In this document: positions 44,565-55,523 of the stretch, one piece after another
How positions within the stretch are numbered: position 1 is the stretch's first letter
Layout: each line of letters starts with the position of its first letter
Assembly (NCBI GenBank): GCA_019096155.1
Contig: JAHCVI010000003.1
Coordinates: forward strand, 3,472,001-3,536,000
Length of the DNA stretch: 64,000 nt
Source: Staphylotrichum longicolle
Lineage: Eukaryota; Ascomycota; Sordariomycetes; Sordariales; Chaetomiaceae
Reading direction: 5' to 3'
Translations under genes and position numbers: made by a program
The notes under the pieces: model-generated
What the model saw: only the letters and a program-made list of their open reading frames with translations
The model's database searches: none
Told to the model about the DNA's origin: nothing

Positions 44565-46233
44565 TTAAGCAGTGTCGGCAGTAGTGACTGGCCGGCTGAC
44601 ACGGGTGACCTGGTCACCAGCGCGGACGATGCGCTGGCCCTCCGAGTCGGTAACGGCGGCCACGTCCTTGTTCTCGGCCTGGGCGCGCTTCCAGATCTCC
44701 ACCTCGCAGCCACCCCGCAGGACACCGACTCTCATGGTGGAGAGAAGGTTGTGGGCGGCGTTGGAGTGGTTGTAGACACCGCCGTTGAAGACGGCAGTGG
44801 CGTCCTTGCCAATGGCCGACGAAATCAGAGCCTTGCCACCGGGGTGGTCGGCAATGAACTTGCCGACGTCGTGGATGACACCAGCAACCGCGATCCAAGC
44901 CTTGCCGTTCTTCGACTGCTCAACAAAGTCGTCCCAGCTGACAACAGGGAGGCTCTCGAGAGGAATGCCCCAGTCGAGGGTGGCGCGCTTCTGGTCGAGC
45001 TTCTTCTGCAGCTGCTGGACACGGCCCTTCTCGATCTCGTTGGAGGGGAAGGTCTTGAGGTTGTAGGCGAGGCCGAGCTGCTTCATGGTCCAGATGAACC
45101 ACTTGGTCGGGTCGTACTGCCACCACTGGATGGCGTTGCGGAAATCGCTCGGGAACTCGTGGTGGAAGCTGGGAGTTACAGTTAGTCATCAGGTTCATAC
45201 ACAAAGGTATCTTTGAGTTTTGAGGGGTGAACATACTTGTGGTAGCCCTCGCCAAGGGTGACCAGGGCAGTGATGACGTGGTCCCTCGGTGAGTTGCGGT
45301 CGTCGAAGGGCTGGTCGCCGAGCCAGTGGGCCAAGCTGTTGACGCAGAAGGTGGCCTGCTGGATGAAGAAGCTGAGATTCGGTCAGTCTGGGACGGCCAG
45401 ATAAGAGAGGGGATTCCCAACTCACATTCTCAGGATACCACCGTAGACGAAGCCACCCAGGAAGTCACCCCAGCCGAAGCCGCAGACAAGCGTGGGCACA
45501 ATCAGAGCCATGGTGACCACGGACTTGAGATAGTTGCGGTGCTGCCACACAACAACGGCATCATCGTTCAGGTCGGTAATGTCGGTGCGGCCAATGCGGC
45601 GGGGGTTCTGCTTCATGACCATCCAGCCGATGTGGCTGTAGAGCAGGCCCTTGCGGACGGAGTAAGGATCCTTCTCGGTATCGGTGTAGCGGTGATGCGA
45701 GCGGTGAAGGCTGGACCACCACCGAGCGCTGCCCTCGACGGCGGCAGCGCCACCGGCGGCGAGGAAGATCTTGAGGGGAAGAGCGGCCTTGTAGCTGGAG
45801 TGAGCCCACAGGCGATGGTAACCGGCAGCTGGAAAACGTGTTAGAAGATAGTGATATTGTGACGCCATTGAGAGCAGACATACTGATTCCGAGACCGGCA
45901 AAGAAATAGTAGGCGACGGCAAAGACGGCCGTCTTGAACTGAAGATCAATCCAGTATGACGAGATCAGGCCGACCAGCGGGATAAAGATAATGAATGTGG
46001 TGTTGAGCCAGTTGACGTGCTGGTACCAGTTGGCCCATGTTATCGGTGTCTCAGTGATGTCTGTAGTAGCGACGGTTAGTATGTCGGATCGGTGAACAGC
46101 ACAATCTCCCATCTGGAAACGTACGAGGCTTGCGGATGTCGTAGTTCTTCTTCCGCAGGGGAACATGGTCGGTGGTGCCGTCCGGGAAGGTCTCGGCCTG
46201 TGCCACGGGCACCTTGGACGAGGACGACGCCAT
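44565..46233 (-). CDS. OLE1: Acyl-CoA delta-9 desaturase with C-terminal cytochrome b5 domain (Ole1)
   Basis: Five exons (46233-46125, 46060-45884, 45828-45426, 45371-45237, 45168-44565) join in frame to 475 residues. The membrane desaturase has hydrophobic segments around WLNTTFIIFIPLVGLISSYW, AVAYYFFAGLGI and MALIVPTLVCGFGWG. All three histidine boxes are present: HRLWAH (100-105), HRSHH (137-141) and HNFHH (274-278). The third box is interrupted by an intron between GYH and FHHEF. The C-terminal cytochrome b5 domain carries the haem ligand in HPGG (about His383). It introduces the delta-9 double bond into palmitoyl- and stearoyl-CoA in the ER, using electrons passed through its own b5 domain. 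The N-terminal leader MASSSSKVPVAQAETFPDG is typical of fungal Ole1. The ATG at 46233 is the first in the frame. Confidence 0.95.
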
Positions 46234-48541
46234 GGCGCAAGTCTTGGGTGAATGCGTTCACCACCGGGTTGAGCGATTGAGAGAGGTCGTCGATGAGGGA
46301 ACACGACGTCGACTCAGATGCTCCCTCACGTTGATGAGGCAGAGCAAGGGGTGGGCTGGTATCGAGGGGCGGAACGAGAGGTCAAGTCGGTCAAGGTCGA
46401 AAAGGGAGGGAGCGGCCAGGAGGGAAAGTATGGTTTATACAGACTGCAAAGAGCAGGGATGGGTTAAGCGGGGAGGCGTGGGTTGAGCATTGAGGGCCCC
46501 AGAGTCAAATCAACCTGGAAAGAAAGAGCCGGTCCCTTGCTTGTCTGGGTTTGCAGAGGCGGTGGGAAGGCGAAACGCAGGGTTCAACAAGAGACGGAAG
46601 TCGCGATTGGGCAGGCCAATGCAGGCCAGGTACTTCGTCCCTCAGTGGAGGTATTCTGTACCCTCCCCAGATCGTTCTGGAATCGACCTTACAACTGCTG
46701 AGAGGATGCGGTTGCCAGTCTCGCCACTTCACCCGTTGGGGAATCCGCAACAAGAACCAAGATCGCCAATGAAACGATACGGTCGGCCGAGGCCAGGCTG
46801 GAGAGCGGGAAAGATTCAACCGGTACGGCTGCTCAGGTCATTCTCACAGCAATTGCAGCATCCTCGGCCGAGGGAAGCATGTGCAACGCGCCATCGCTTC
46901 GGGAATGCATCTCCCTGCCCAAAAGAGCCGGGTTTGGATGCCAGCCGTTGTCCCGGCCAAAAGTGTTGAGGAAACTGTTGGGGAGGCATGGGATGTCTTG
47001 GCGTGTCTGTAAGAGTTGCGGTGCTCCTGATTGGCTGGCTGGAATCAAGCTTCGACGCGCACTGGCCAGCCAAGACCCACCTGACGCAGCAGCAGCCTGG
47101 CTTCCCACAAAAGCCAAAAACCTCAAAGAGTCACAGCTCCGCATCATCTCGGTTTTGAGGTGGGTGGCAATCCGAGATCTCGTCGTCGTCGATGCAAGGT
47201 TCTCCATAATCTGGGGCATTCTCGGGAATCACATGCTAATTGCCCAACGTCCAAAGACAGAGGACGTTTCTCTTGCGGGATGGCTTGTTCGTCCGACCTG
47301 GCAGGCCCCACTCGGGGTGGCTGCCCGTTCCTGTGTTGAGGCCGGGCATCCCCGACCCAGCCGGTTCTTGGTCGTCGGGTCGCCGGACACCGACCCCCAC
47401 CAATTCAACACAATCAGCAACACCACACCACCGATTCGAGACTGACCAACACTGAGCATGTGGCTCAAGACAGTGCTGTCCTCAGCCCTGTGAGGCTGAA
47501 CCGGGCCTCGCTCAAGCTCATCTTGCTGCTTCCCAATCGTCACCTGTCCATGTCCCCCCACGACATGCCTCGGCACGCACCGTTGAGGTGGTGATGTCAT
47601 GAGTAGTGTCATGATCAATATCATGAGCTTGTAGACTCACACCTGTGACTAGGCGGCTCAGGGCGGATCATCTTTCCCTAGGCTTCACACTAGCACCGTG
47701 GCTGAGCATGGCTCTTCCAGAACAACTGTGATGTGTCTATGCACTCTACAGACTCCACCGACCTCCCGCCACATAACGTTACAGTTTCGCGGGCGTTCTC
47801 GAAGCCCTCCCCGAGTCGTTTTTCCATCAAAAACCCGCTGCCTGTGCCACACCCGAGGTTTCGGGTGGCGGCGGGGCGGGAGCTCCGCAGCGGCCCGGGG
47901 TTAAGTCCCACTAACGGCGCCGCGAAGTGGATCCGTTGCCGGCAGTCGCGCCGATCATGAAGCGCCACCCGCCTCCGACTTGCGCATGCACCCCGCGACT
48001 GCTTCGACTTGCTCACAAAAATAGACGACTGTTCGAATTTGCCACCTGTGCTGCTGTTTTGTTGGGCGGCTTGTCTTCCGGTGGCCTGCGTCTTGTCTCA
48101 ATTCCAGGAGACTCTGCCGCGTGAATAAGATGTGCAGACCTCCTGCATGCATCCCGTCATGGGTGGGTCGCTGTAAATTCTGCAGTTGTCCATCCCGTGT
48201 AATGGTTGGTAATGTGCGCATTTGTGAACAACAACACAGCAAGCTCGAGCAGAGAAGCATCCCAGGCAAGTCCGCGCCACGAGACTTGCTGTGTAGCTGT
48301 TGGATCGTCCATTCCGCTTGAACCGCACATGGAGTTCTGTTCATCTTTCTGCGCGCAGCCACTCGTTCATCCGATCATCAATTGTCGAGTTACCTATCAC
48401 GCCTGTTCAGCAACGCACGAATCTATTGAGTCTTCGACTCATCAGTCCAGCTCAACTCTCAGCTCTACGAACCTCTTAGGCTTAGTCACTGTCGTGCAAC
48501 GGTTGACCTCAAGGAATCTTCTCATCATTCAACCAGAACCT

Positions 48542-48596
48542 GCCGGGTTGATCCGGCTCTCAAGGCTCCGCGCTCAAAACCGAATCACTTCGGTTT
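48542..48596. other. Two adjacent hairpin-forming inverted repeats
   Basis: GCCGG (48542-48546) pairs with CCGGC (48553-48557) across a six-base loop. AAACCGAA (48577-48584) pairs with TTCGGTTT (48589-48596) across a TCAC loop. Both stems are perfect and only 19 bases apart in otherwise featureless DNA. This could be a structured RNA end, a terminator-like element or chance. Confidence 0.55.
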
Positions 48597-49157
48597 ATTG
48601 TGCCTCTCACTCGGTGCGATTTGAAGATACCGGATCCCTCGTTTGATTTGGGTGAATTGACTCGTAATTTTCCGGTCAAGTATCGTAGCAGCTCACCCCA
48701 TGGACACACGTCATTGGGTCCGTAATGTGAATAACTTTGAGCGCCTGGGGGACAAATGGATACGATGCTCAAGCTCAGAGCATTGGATCCATACAACAAG
48801 GAATCCGCCCAATCCTCTGATACTGGCGAAACCCTTTCGAAAGAAACAGAGCATAGATCATTAAAAAGAGGATATGCAACCAAAAGAAGCGATGCCACAT
48901 GAGTATAATATGATCGCAAACGCAAACGTAAAAACTCAAAAATAATCATGAATCGTCCAGATTGCCGCCTACCCCCAACCATGCCCATCCTGCTGACCCC
49001 GGCCCTACCCTGTCTGCCCTACCCTATCCAGTCGCCTCGCTCAAAGAACCCATCCCATCCAATCCCAACTCCCTTCTGTGCTTGAGACTCAAAACGCCAG
49101 AAATCCTCGCTTGCGCGCTTTCCCTCGGTGTAAATCAACCGCAGATGAGCTGGAGGG

Positions 49158-49182
49158 AAAAAAAAAAAAAAAAAAAAAAAAA
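49158..49182. repeat. A25 homopolymer
   Basis: A run of 25 A on the + strand, about 95 bases beyond the kinase stop codon. It reads as poly-T in the transcript direction of that gene, so it is not a retro-element tail of the gene itself. Confidence 0.85.
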
Positions 49183-49277
49183 GAAAAGACAAGGAGCAAA
49201 AGAGAACTGTGGGGAGATTACTGTAGATGTAAAAGAGAAAGAGAAAAAGAGAAAACCGTCCAAAACAACGCTGTCTG

Positions 49278-52213
49278 TTATTGTTTGTCCTCACTCGCAG
49301 CCGCAAGAGCCAGCCTCAAACGCGTGTCCAGCTCCGAGTACAACCCTTCCTCGTCGTCAACCATCTCATGTTGTCGTTTCTCATCGTCATGGGCATCGCC
49401 GTCCGAGGTCGGGTGGTGAGCCGAGCCGTGCCCTTTAGGATATCGTCCGGGCGTCTGGTAAAGGCGTGCTCTGATGGTGGTTGTGGGTGGTCGTGAGATC
49501 TGTCGTGTTGTCGACCGTGTTCGTGCTCGTGTTCGGGTCCATCGGGTCGAGGAAGGCTGACGCGGTCGTGACTTTCGCTCTCGTGGGGGCGGTTGGGGGT
49601 CAGTTCGCTGTTGACGGGAGCCGTCAAGGTAGTTTTCTGCTGGTCGGTGTCTGGGTGTGAGCAGCCAGCGGATGACCTGCCCCTCCGCCCACGCGAGACA
49701 GACCCCTCTCTGCTGATGTTGTACGGACTCCGATGCTCTCGCGGCGTACTGGCCGCCTCTGTGAGATCCTTGCCGCTGTCGGCTTGCGAGTCGGGCCTCG
49801 TGGTGCCCCTACTTCCTTGCTCCGCACTCCGGCTGCCGTCGTCGCCTTCCGAAATATGAGCCTCCGCCCCCAAACGCCAGTGTTTTGATGCCGCGCCCCA
49901 TGTTAATGTTCTGTGATCCATCTCAGAGGCCTCTGTTGGTTCTGTTTTGCCGTCGTAATGGTTGCTCCTCGATAAAGAACGCCCTCGGTCTGCGAAGGAT
50001 TCATCATCCCTGCTTGTTTCTGTCGTGGCCCCTCTAGACCTTCCAAGTCCATCTGCGTACGTCTCTAGAGTCTCATCGCTACCCCTGAGTCGCGGATCCG
50101 ATTGCCCGTTCGGCCCCCTAGCGAGAACGCCACTGACAGACGGCACGGCCGGTGCGTAGCTAAAGGGCTCCGACCACGTGTGCGTCCGGTGTCCGTAGCG
50201 CGAGGGACCATAGTCTCCTTGGTTACTCGGCATTGGCGACGGCGGCGATCTACCCCTGCTCGGGTAGTAGAAAGAGTCTTCGGTAGGATGGTGGCTCCCC
50301 CAGCCAACGTATGCCCAATCGCTCGGCGGGTGCACGGTCTTGATCTGTGGAATCAGGCTCGGAGACAAGTAATTACGGCGGGAATTGCCGTCGCCATTCA
50401 CCGACAGGGAAGATCCGTTGGGCCGGCCATACTGGCTGCCATCTTCCTGATCAGGAAACCAAGAGAGCAATTGGATGGCCTGAACTCGGTCGCGAGGGTT
50501 AGTGCTCAGACAGATATCCACAACGCGCCGATACCATGCCGGCACGGCAACGTCGGCGTCGATTTTCAGGGGTCGGCCGTATGCATCCGGTTCGTCTTCC
50601 TGGGTAGCCAAGGCCCAGAGGACCATGCCGAGCTGGTAGAGATCGGACTTCACGCCAATGTACATCGAAATCCGTTGGTTGCTGTCGATGAGTGGTGTTG
50701 CCTCCGGCGGTTCCCAGCCAATGGGGCAGCCTCGTCGGTTGATGTCGATAATTTTTGCATCGTCATTCTCGTCGATGACAATGTTAGACAACGTAAAATC
50801 GCCCTGAACAAAACCGGCCTCGTGGATCTCGGATAGGCCGCCGACGATTTGGCGGGCCCACTTCTCCCGGGTCGGCCAGGGCAGAGAGTGGTCGTTGTCG
50901 TAGATGACATCGATCAGGGCGCCTCGAGCGGCGTAGCTAATGAGGAGGCCCGTGACATTTTCTTCGCGGTCGTCAACGACAATGCCGTAGAACTGAATCA
51001 CGTTCTTTGCAGGATAAAGCTGGTTGAGGGCGTTGATTTCGTAGAGAAACTCATCGACCGTGTCGGGCCCGGGAATTTCTTTCTTGATGAGCAGCTGGCC
51101 GTGGACCCGGACCTTGTAGACAAATCCCGACATGTGTGAGTCAAAGTGAAGCTCCCGCTCCCTAACCCGCCTGCAGTTCATATGCTGGATCATGCGGACC
51201 GGGGGGTAGCTGATGATTTCCTTGACAGGCTGTCAGCAGGGACGGGAGCCGTGAGGATTTTGAAAACAACATACATTGACGTCCTCGACGACGTGGACGT
51301 GCAACCTGCCCTCCTTCGTTTCCAGCTTCAGGTTGGTGACGGTGCTGTAAAAGTCAATCTCAGCCAGGCTCTCTCGAATGGCCTCGTAGATCTTGGCGCT
51401 CTTTTCCCGCTGGGTCTCGGTGCGGGCCAGGTCCGCCTCGAGCGAGTTTTCCGGGGCATCGCGGTAGTCGAGCGAGATGGTAACGCGCCTCCAGTGATGC
51501 TCATGCTGGCGGAACGTGACGAAGAACTTCTCTCGCTTCGACTTGTCCCGGAAGTGCATCGACAGGTTGAGAATCCACTTGCGTTCTAGCTCGCTGTCGA
51601 TCAGGGCGTCGTATTGTGAGGTGGTCATGGACTGAATGTCAATTTTGGACAGGGTGTCGGCGTCGTGCATGAAATCGCCATCAGCCGAGTCTCGATCCAA
51701 CTCGAAACCATCCAAGTCTCCGGTCCTGTCAACCGCGAGCATCCCTTCGAGTGGGCTCATTGGAAACGAGGGAGGGGAGGATGGGGCGCTGAAGCAATGG
51801 TGCAGAAAGTCGGGGGCGCTTGCTCTGGGATCCGAGTGATGAAGGGCACTGCTGGAAGCCTGCACGCGTCTGTCCACGGAGACGGCTCTTCGCTCGGCGG
51901 TTGAAGGGCGGACAGGTTCTAGCCTGCTTCGCACCTCGGAACGCTGCCTTTTGAAGGTTTGGGCCCTTGGTAGGCCTGGAACGACTTTGCGGGAGACACG
52001 CCGAATGATGCCGCCCTTGGTGTCACCCGGTTGCTCCAGGCCCTGGCTCTTGAGCGCGGGCTCAGACGGCCCATCGGGCCCATTGTCCTTGTCCCGGCCA
52101 GAAAACAGCCTGCGCCAGATACTTTGTTGTTGGTGTTGCATGTGACCGTTGGCGCTGGGTTCTGATAAAGGGGCCGAAGCTCCGGCGGCGGCATCGGCAT
52201 CGGGTTGAGCCAT
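49278..52213 (-). CDS. Atypical protein kinase with long N- and C-terminal extensions (frame break near 3' end)
   Basis: Exon 1 is 52213-51275. After a 54-base intron, exon 2 runs from 51220. A second in-frame acceptor at 51229 would add three residues. Residues 1-313 hold a basic, Ser-rich leader and a conserved module (WILNLSMHFRDKSKREKFFV, HHWRRVTISLDYRD). Residues about 340-580 are a kinase domain with Lys359 in LLIKKEIPG, the catalytic loop FVQGDFTLSNIV (Asp454, HRD replaced by QGD), Asp472 in DIN instead of DFG, PPE instead of APE, and GVKSDLYQLGMVLWALAT. A Ser/Pro/His-rich tail follows. The frame that reaches the likely true end (EGLYSELDTRLRLALAAASE, stop at 49278-49280) is offset by one base from exon 2. 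The shift falls between about 49450 and 49490; otherwise translation stops at 49316. With the correction the length is 960. The target is unknown. The substitutions do not remove Lys or either Asp, so activity is possible. Confidence 0.8.
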
Positions 52214-55200
52214 GAGGCGCGGCCGGATCGGCGCTCCTCCGTGCGGGGCCCGAGTTCAGGAGGGACGGAGAGGTTGCGTGTTGGCCTGGGAGATCACCTG
52301 GGAAGTCGTCGGACGGGATCCATCAAGCGCAACAAAAAAAAAATATCAATGAAGTTGGTTGATGAACGACAATGAGCGATATGAATGTCCCAAGGCGTTG
52401 AGAGGGTTGCGAGCCTTATCAATCCATGCGAATTGAGCCTCACGGAGCGCGCCAGGCTGACTGATCACAGCCAGTCGGTGTGAGAAGGGCGGGGGATGTC
52501 TGCGCACTTGACGAAAATGAGGCTCGTCTCTACCACTCGCCTTCAGGTGTTTTGGAAAATATCAGCAGCAGGCTCAGAGCCTCGAATTTTGAGACGGCTG
52601 CGAAGTCTGGAGGGGAACCATGGGCTGATATGCGTCGGCTAGCAGGGCGAGGTCATATGGGTGATCCGAAATTAGGTGGGCGTATAGCCCAAGAGTGAGA
52701 TGGAAGAAAATGATGACGCTGCAGACAATAATCGGACGAGGGCAGACGGGTGCGATGGATGGCCAAACGGTCTGAAGCGAAGCGGGAGATCAAATCACTG
52801 GGGAATCTAAGCCACTGGGAGACGCAGAGCGGAAGCGGGCAACCTCGAAGCGATGTCAAAAATGGAACTGTTTCTAGTCCCCGGTTCCGGTTTGGCTGAA
52901 CTCTGGCTGTGACATTTCTCGTTCGCGTGCTGCTCTCCTGGTCTCCTGCATGCTGCACGAAGAGGGAGCAGGGAGCAGGGTGCCCAAGAGCAGGAGGGCT
53001 GGCGGTGGTGGTCGGAGGGACCTGATGCAAGAGCGGACGGATGTTCTCGATCAATGGTCGCTGTGGGGCGGTGCGGAGGCAGGGGTGCAAGTGGGGAGGG
53101 TAGTGGAGTTTTGGTGGGGTGCAACACGTGTAACGGCGCGATGGGCAGAGGGGTTGGTGACCATGCACCCTCTGTGCAAAGCACCCGCCCTGTCACGGTG
53201 TTGCCCGGGTCAGGCTGCCCGGCCATCCTCCGTCTGAGAAAGGGATTGAATCTGGCATGACAGGCTTCGTCATGTCTCCCGACAAGACGACAGCCCAGAA
53301 AGGAGTGGCACGATGCGGGAATTTACGGCCCTCTGCCTTGAAAACATCGGACGGTATATTACCATACCGTACCATACCCAGCACAGGTCGCTTCCCTTTT
53401 TGGCGATGGAGAGGGCCGCACCTTACCAAAACGGCGGGCGTTGATCAGGGGACTTGCGGGAGCGTGGGGTCTTTTTGCTCTTTTCGGGCAGGACGGACCC
53501 GCTCACCGCTGCTGGCTCATGCCTTGTCCAGACTCGGGAGTCTGAGTTCCCTTTCCATGTCTCTTCCCAAGACATGAACCAAGCACAGTGGCTTTGCACA
53601 CACGGACGTTCGAGGACTGTGATGGAAAGTTTCATGCATGTAATGAACACCCGCGGTTGCGAATCGACCACAGGCGTTGTTACGCTTCTTCCATGTGGAC
53701 GCGGCAAGGGGGTGGTGTGCCTTGAGTTGCCAACTCACTCCGTCCGCTCCCGAATGTGTTCAGATCGAGATCATCAGGCAAGGAGAAGTTAGCCGCATAT
53801 CCAGGCCGGCGTGCCGGGTTTTGCGATCTTGGTTCCTGCCTGACCTTGGCTCTTGACCAATGAGCCATCTAAAGCCATCTGAAGCCATCTGAAGCCCAAG
53901 GACTGCCCGATTCGACCGCCACAGCAAATGTTGCCCAACCTGACCTCGGGGCCCGTGGGAACACAAAATCAATCTAGATGCTTCCTCGTCCTTCCGTTGA
54001 ATGGTAGGCTTACAACTAATGCCATGCTCAGTAGGTTCTGGTCCGGATGCCTGAGAGCCTTCTCAAACCTCTCCCATCGACAAATGCAGCACACACACAC
54101 GACCCAAACAACCAGAGGCCCGCGTCAGCTGCGGCCATCCATATGTTTTGGAATGGTCCACCCAGCCCTATCCCTCCACACAGGGAGCTAACCACTGTAT
54201 GCCTTCCAAACAGCCCCGCGATGTTCGGGTTGGGGTTCAATCACCACAGCATTGCTGCCCAAGGCGACCCTGTGAACCAATCCTCTCGGGCCCCTCCAAC
54301 GCGCAGACAGCACGTCAGCAAACAAGGCTGCATGCAGCAAGCTGCCCGCGACCAATGCATCTCGGGGCAATCTTCAGCAACACGGGATGCAATGCAATAC
54401 CTACATACCTACGTACAGACGCAGCCAGCCACCTAGCCATGCCAGATCAAGATTGACAAAGATGCTTTGCCGACCTGCTCGATGTCATCATCACTCTGCC
54501 AGGCGGATTCTGGGCTTTTGTCAAGAATAGATTTTGGACGGGTATGGGCTTGGATCTTGGATCCTGACCTCTAAGGCCGACTACTAGGGGTGACTATTAT
54601 GCGAGGTATTTTTCGATGAAGAGACGGAAGCACAGCACTTGCTTGGTGTTTCTGGTTCGTCGAAAGCCCGCCTCGCCGATTCTCCAAGGCAGACTGAAAA
54701 GAGGAACACAAAACCACCATGGCACTGCATGCGGTTCCCCAACCCCCCCATTGCATCCCTCAGAATATAACCAACCAGATTTCATGGGCCGGCAGAGCGA
54801 ATTTCCCGGGGTCCCAGCCTGGCGAAAGCATCACTCCAACACAACCAGCCACCACCCCCTTCAGATCCACATATCCTTAAGGTACTCACCCACTCTGACA
54901 TCAACAACATGGTAAATAGCAGCCGTGCCCGTACATACATACGATAAATATACAACCATTACTTGAAGAGTGAGGATGTTGTTTGCTGCGTTTGTTGGTT
55001 TGCGGTAGATACACACACTACACCCACCACAGCACCTCCCGTCTATCATCCCGCTTTCAGCCCGTTTGGTCGAGAACAGAAAACTTGCCACAAATAAATA
55101 TCATCCCATGTCGTCCGCCTATTTGGTTGTCGTCCAACTCCACCCGTTAATTAACGCCAGGTAATGCGCCGCGCCGCAATCCTTTTCTCTTTACAAGTCC

Positions 55201-55523
55201 TCCCTCTCTACCTTCCCCCTACGCCCTCACTTCCACCAAGACAGTCAGTTCAGTTCAAGTGGTCCCATCCACCCACCGCCCTTCGCCCAACACCCCTCAC
55301 ACCCCACGCCGCTGCGCCGTAGGCTTTGTTTGGTTGGCTGTATGTCGTCGATCGTCCACACAAGGACGTGGGATGTCATCAACTGGCGCAACGGGAGTCG
55401 GACATTTCAGTGGTCCTTCGCCGTAATCCGATCGACGGGCAAGAAGGGAAGACGAGGGCAGACTCGCATGCTGCCCTCCTCTCACCACTTCCATCTTTTC
55501 CAGAGGTTTGTGTCTTGGATGCC
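52214..55523. other. Intergenic region between the kinase and Lon genes
   Basis: About 3.3 kb with no supported gene. The left end is the kinase promoter. It contains a 10-bp tandem repeat at 53862-53896 and a TACCATACCG duplication at 53359-53381. Short pyrimidine-rich sequence at 55180-55320 lies in the Lon 3' flank. Confidence 0.5.
53862..53896. repeat. 10-bp tandem repeat, GAAGCCATCT-type
   Basis: Three and a half units of (g/a)AGCCATCT(g/a)A in a row, with one substitution in the first unit. Non-coding. Confidence 0.75.

Larger units (their letters stand above)
46234..49277. other. Intergenic region between OLE1 and the kinase gene
   Basis: About 3 kb with no supported protein gene. 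The left end is the OLE1 promoter and leader. Two adjacent perfect hairpins lie at 48542-48596, and a 25-base A run lies at 49158-49182, in the 3' flank of the kinase gene. Confidence 0.5.

Noticed and set aside
48539..48560. GTTGATCC, reminiscent of the 5' end of small-subunit rRNA
   Set aside because: The following bases do not match rRNA. The similarity is limited to eight bases.
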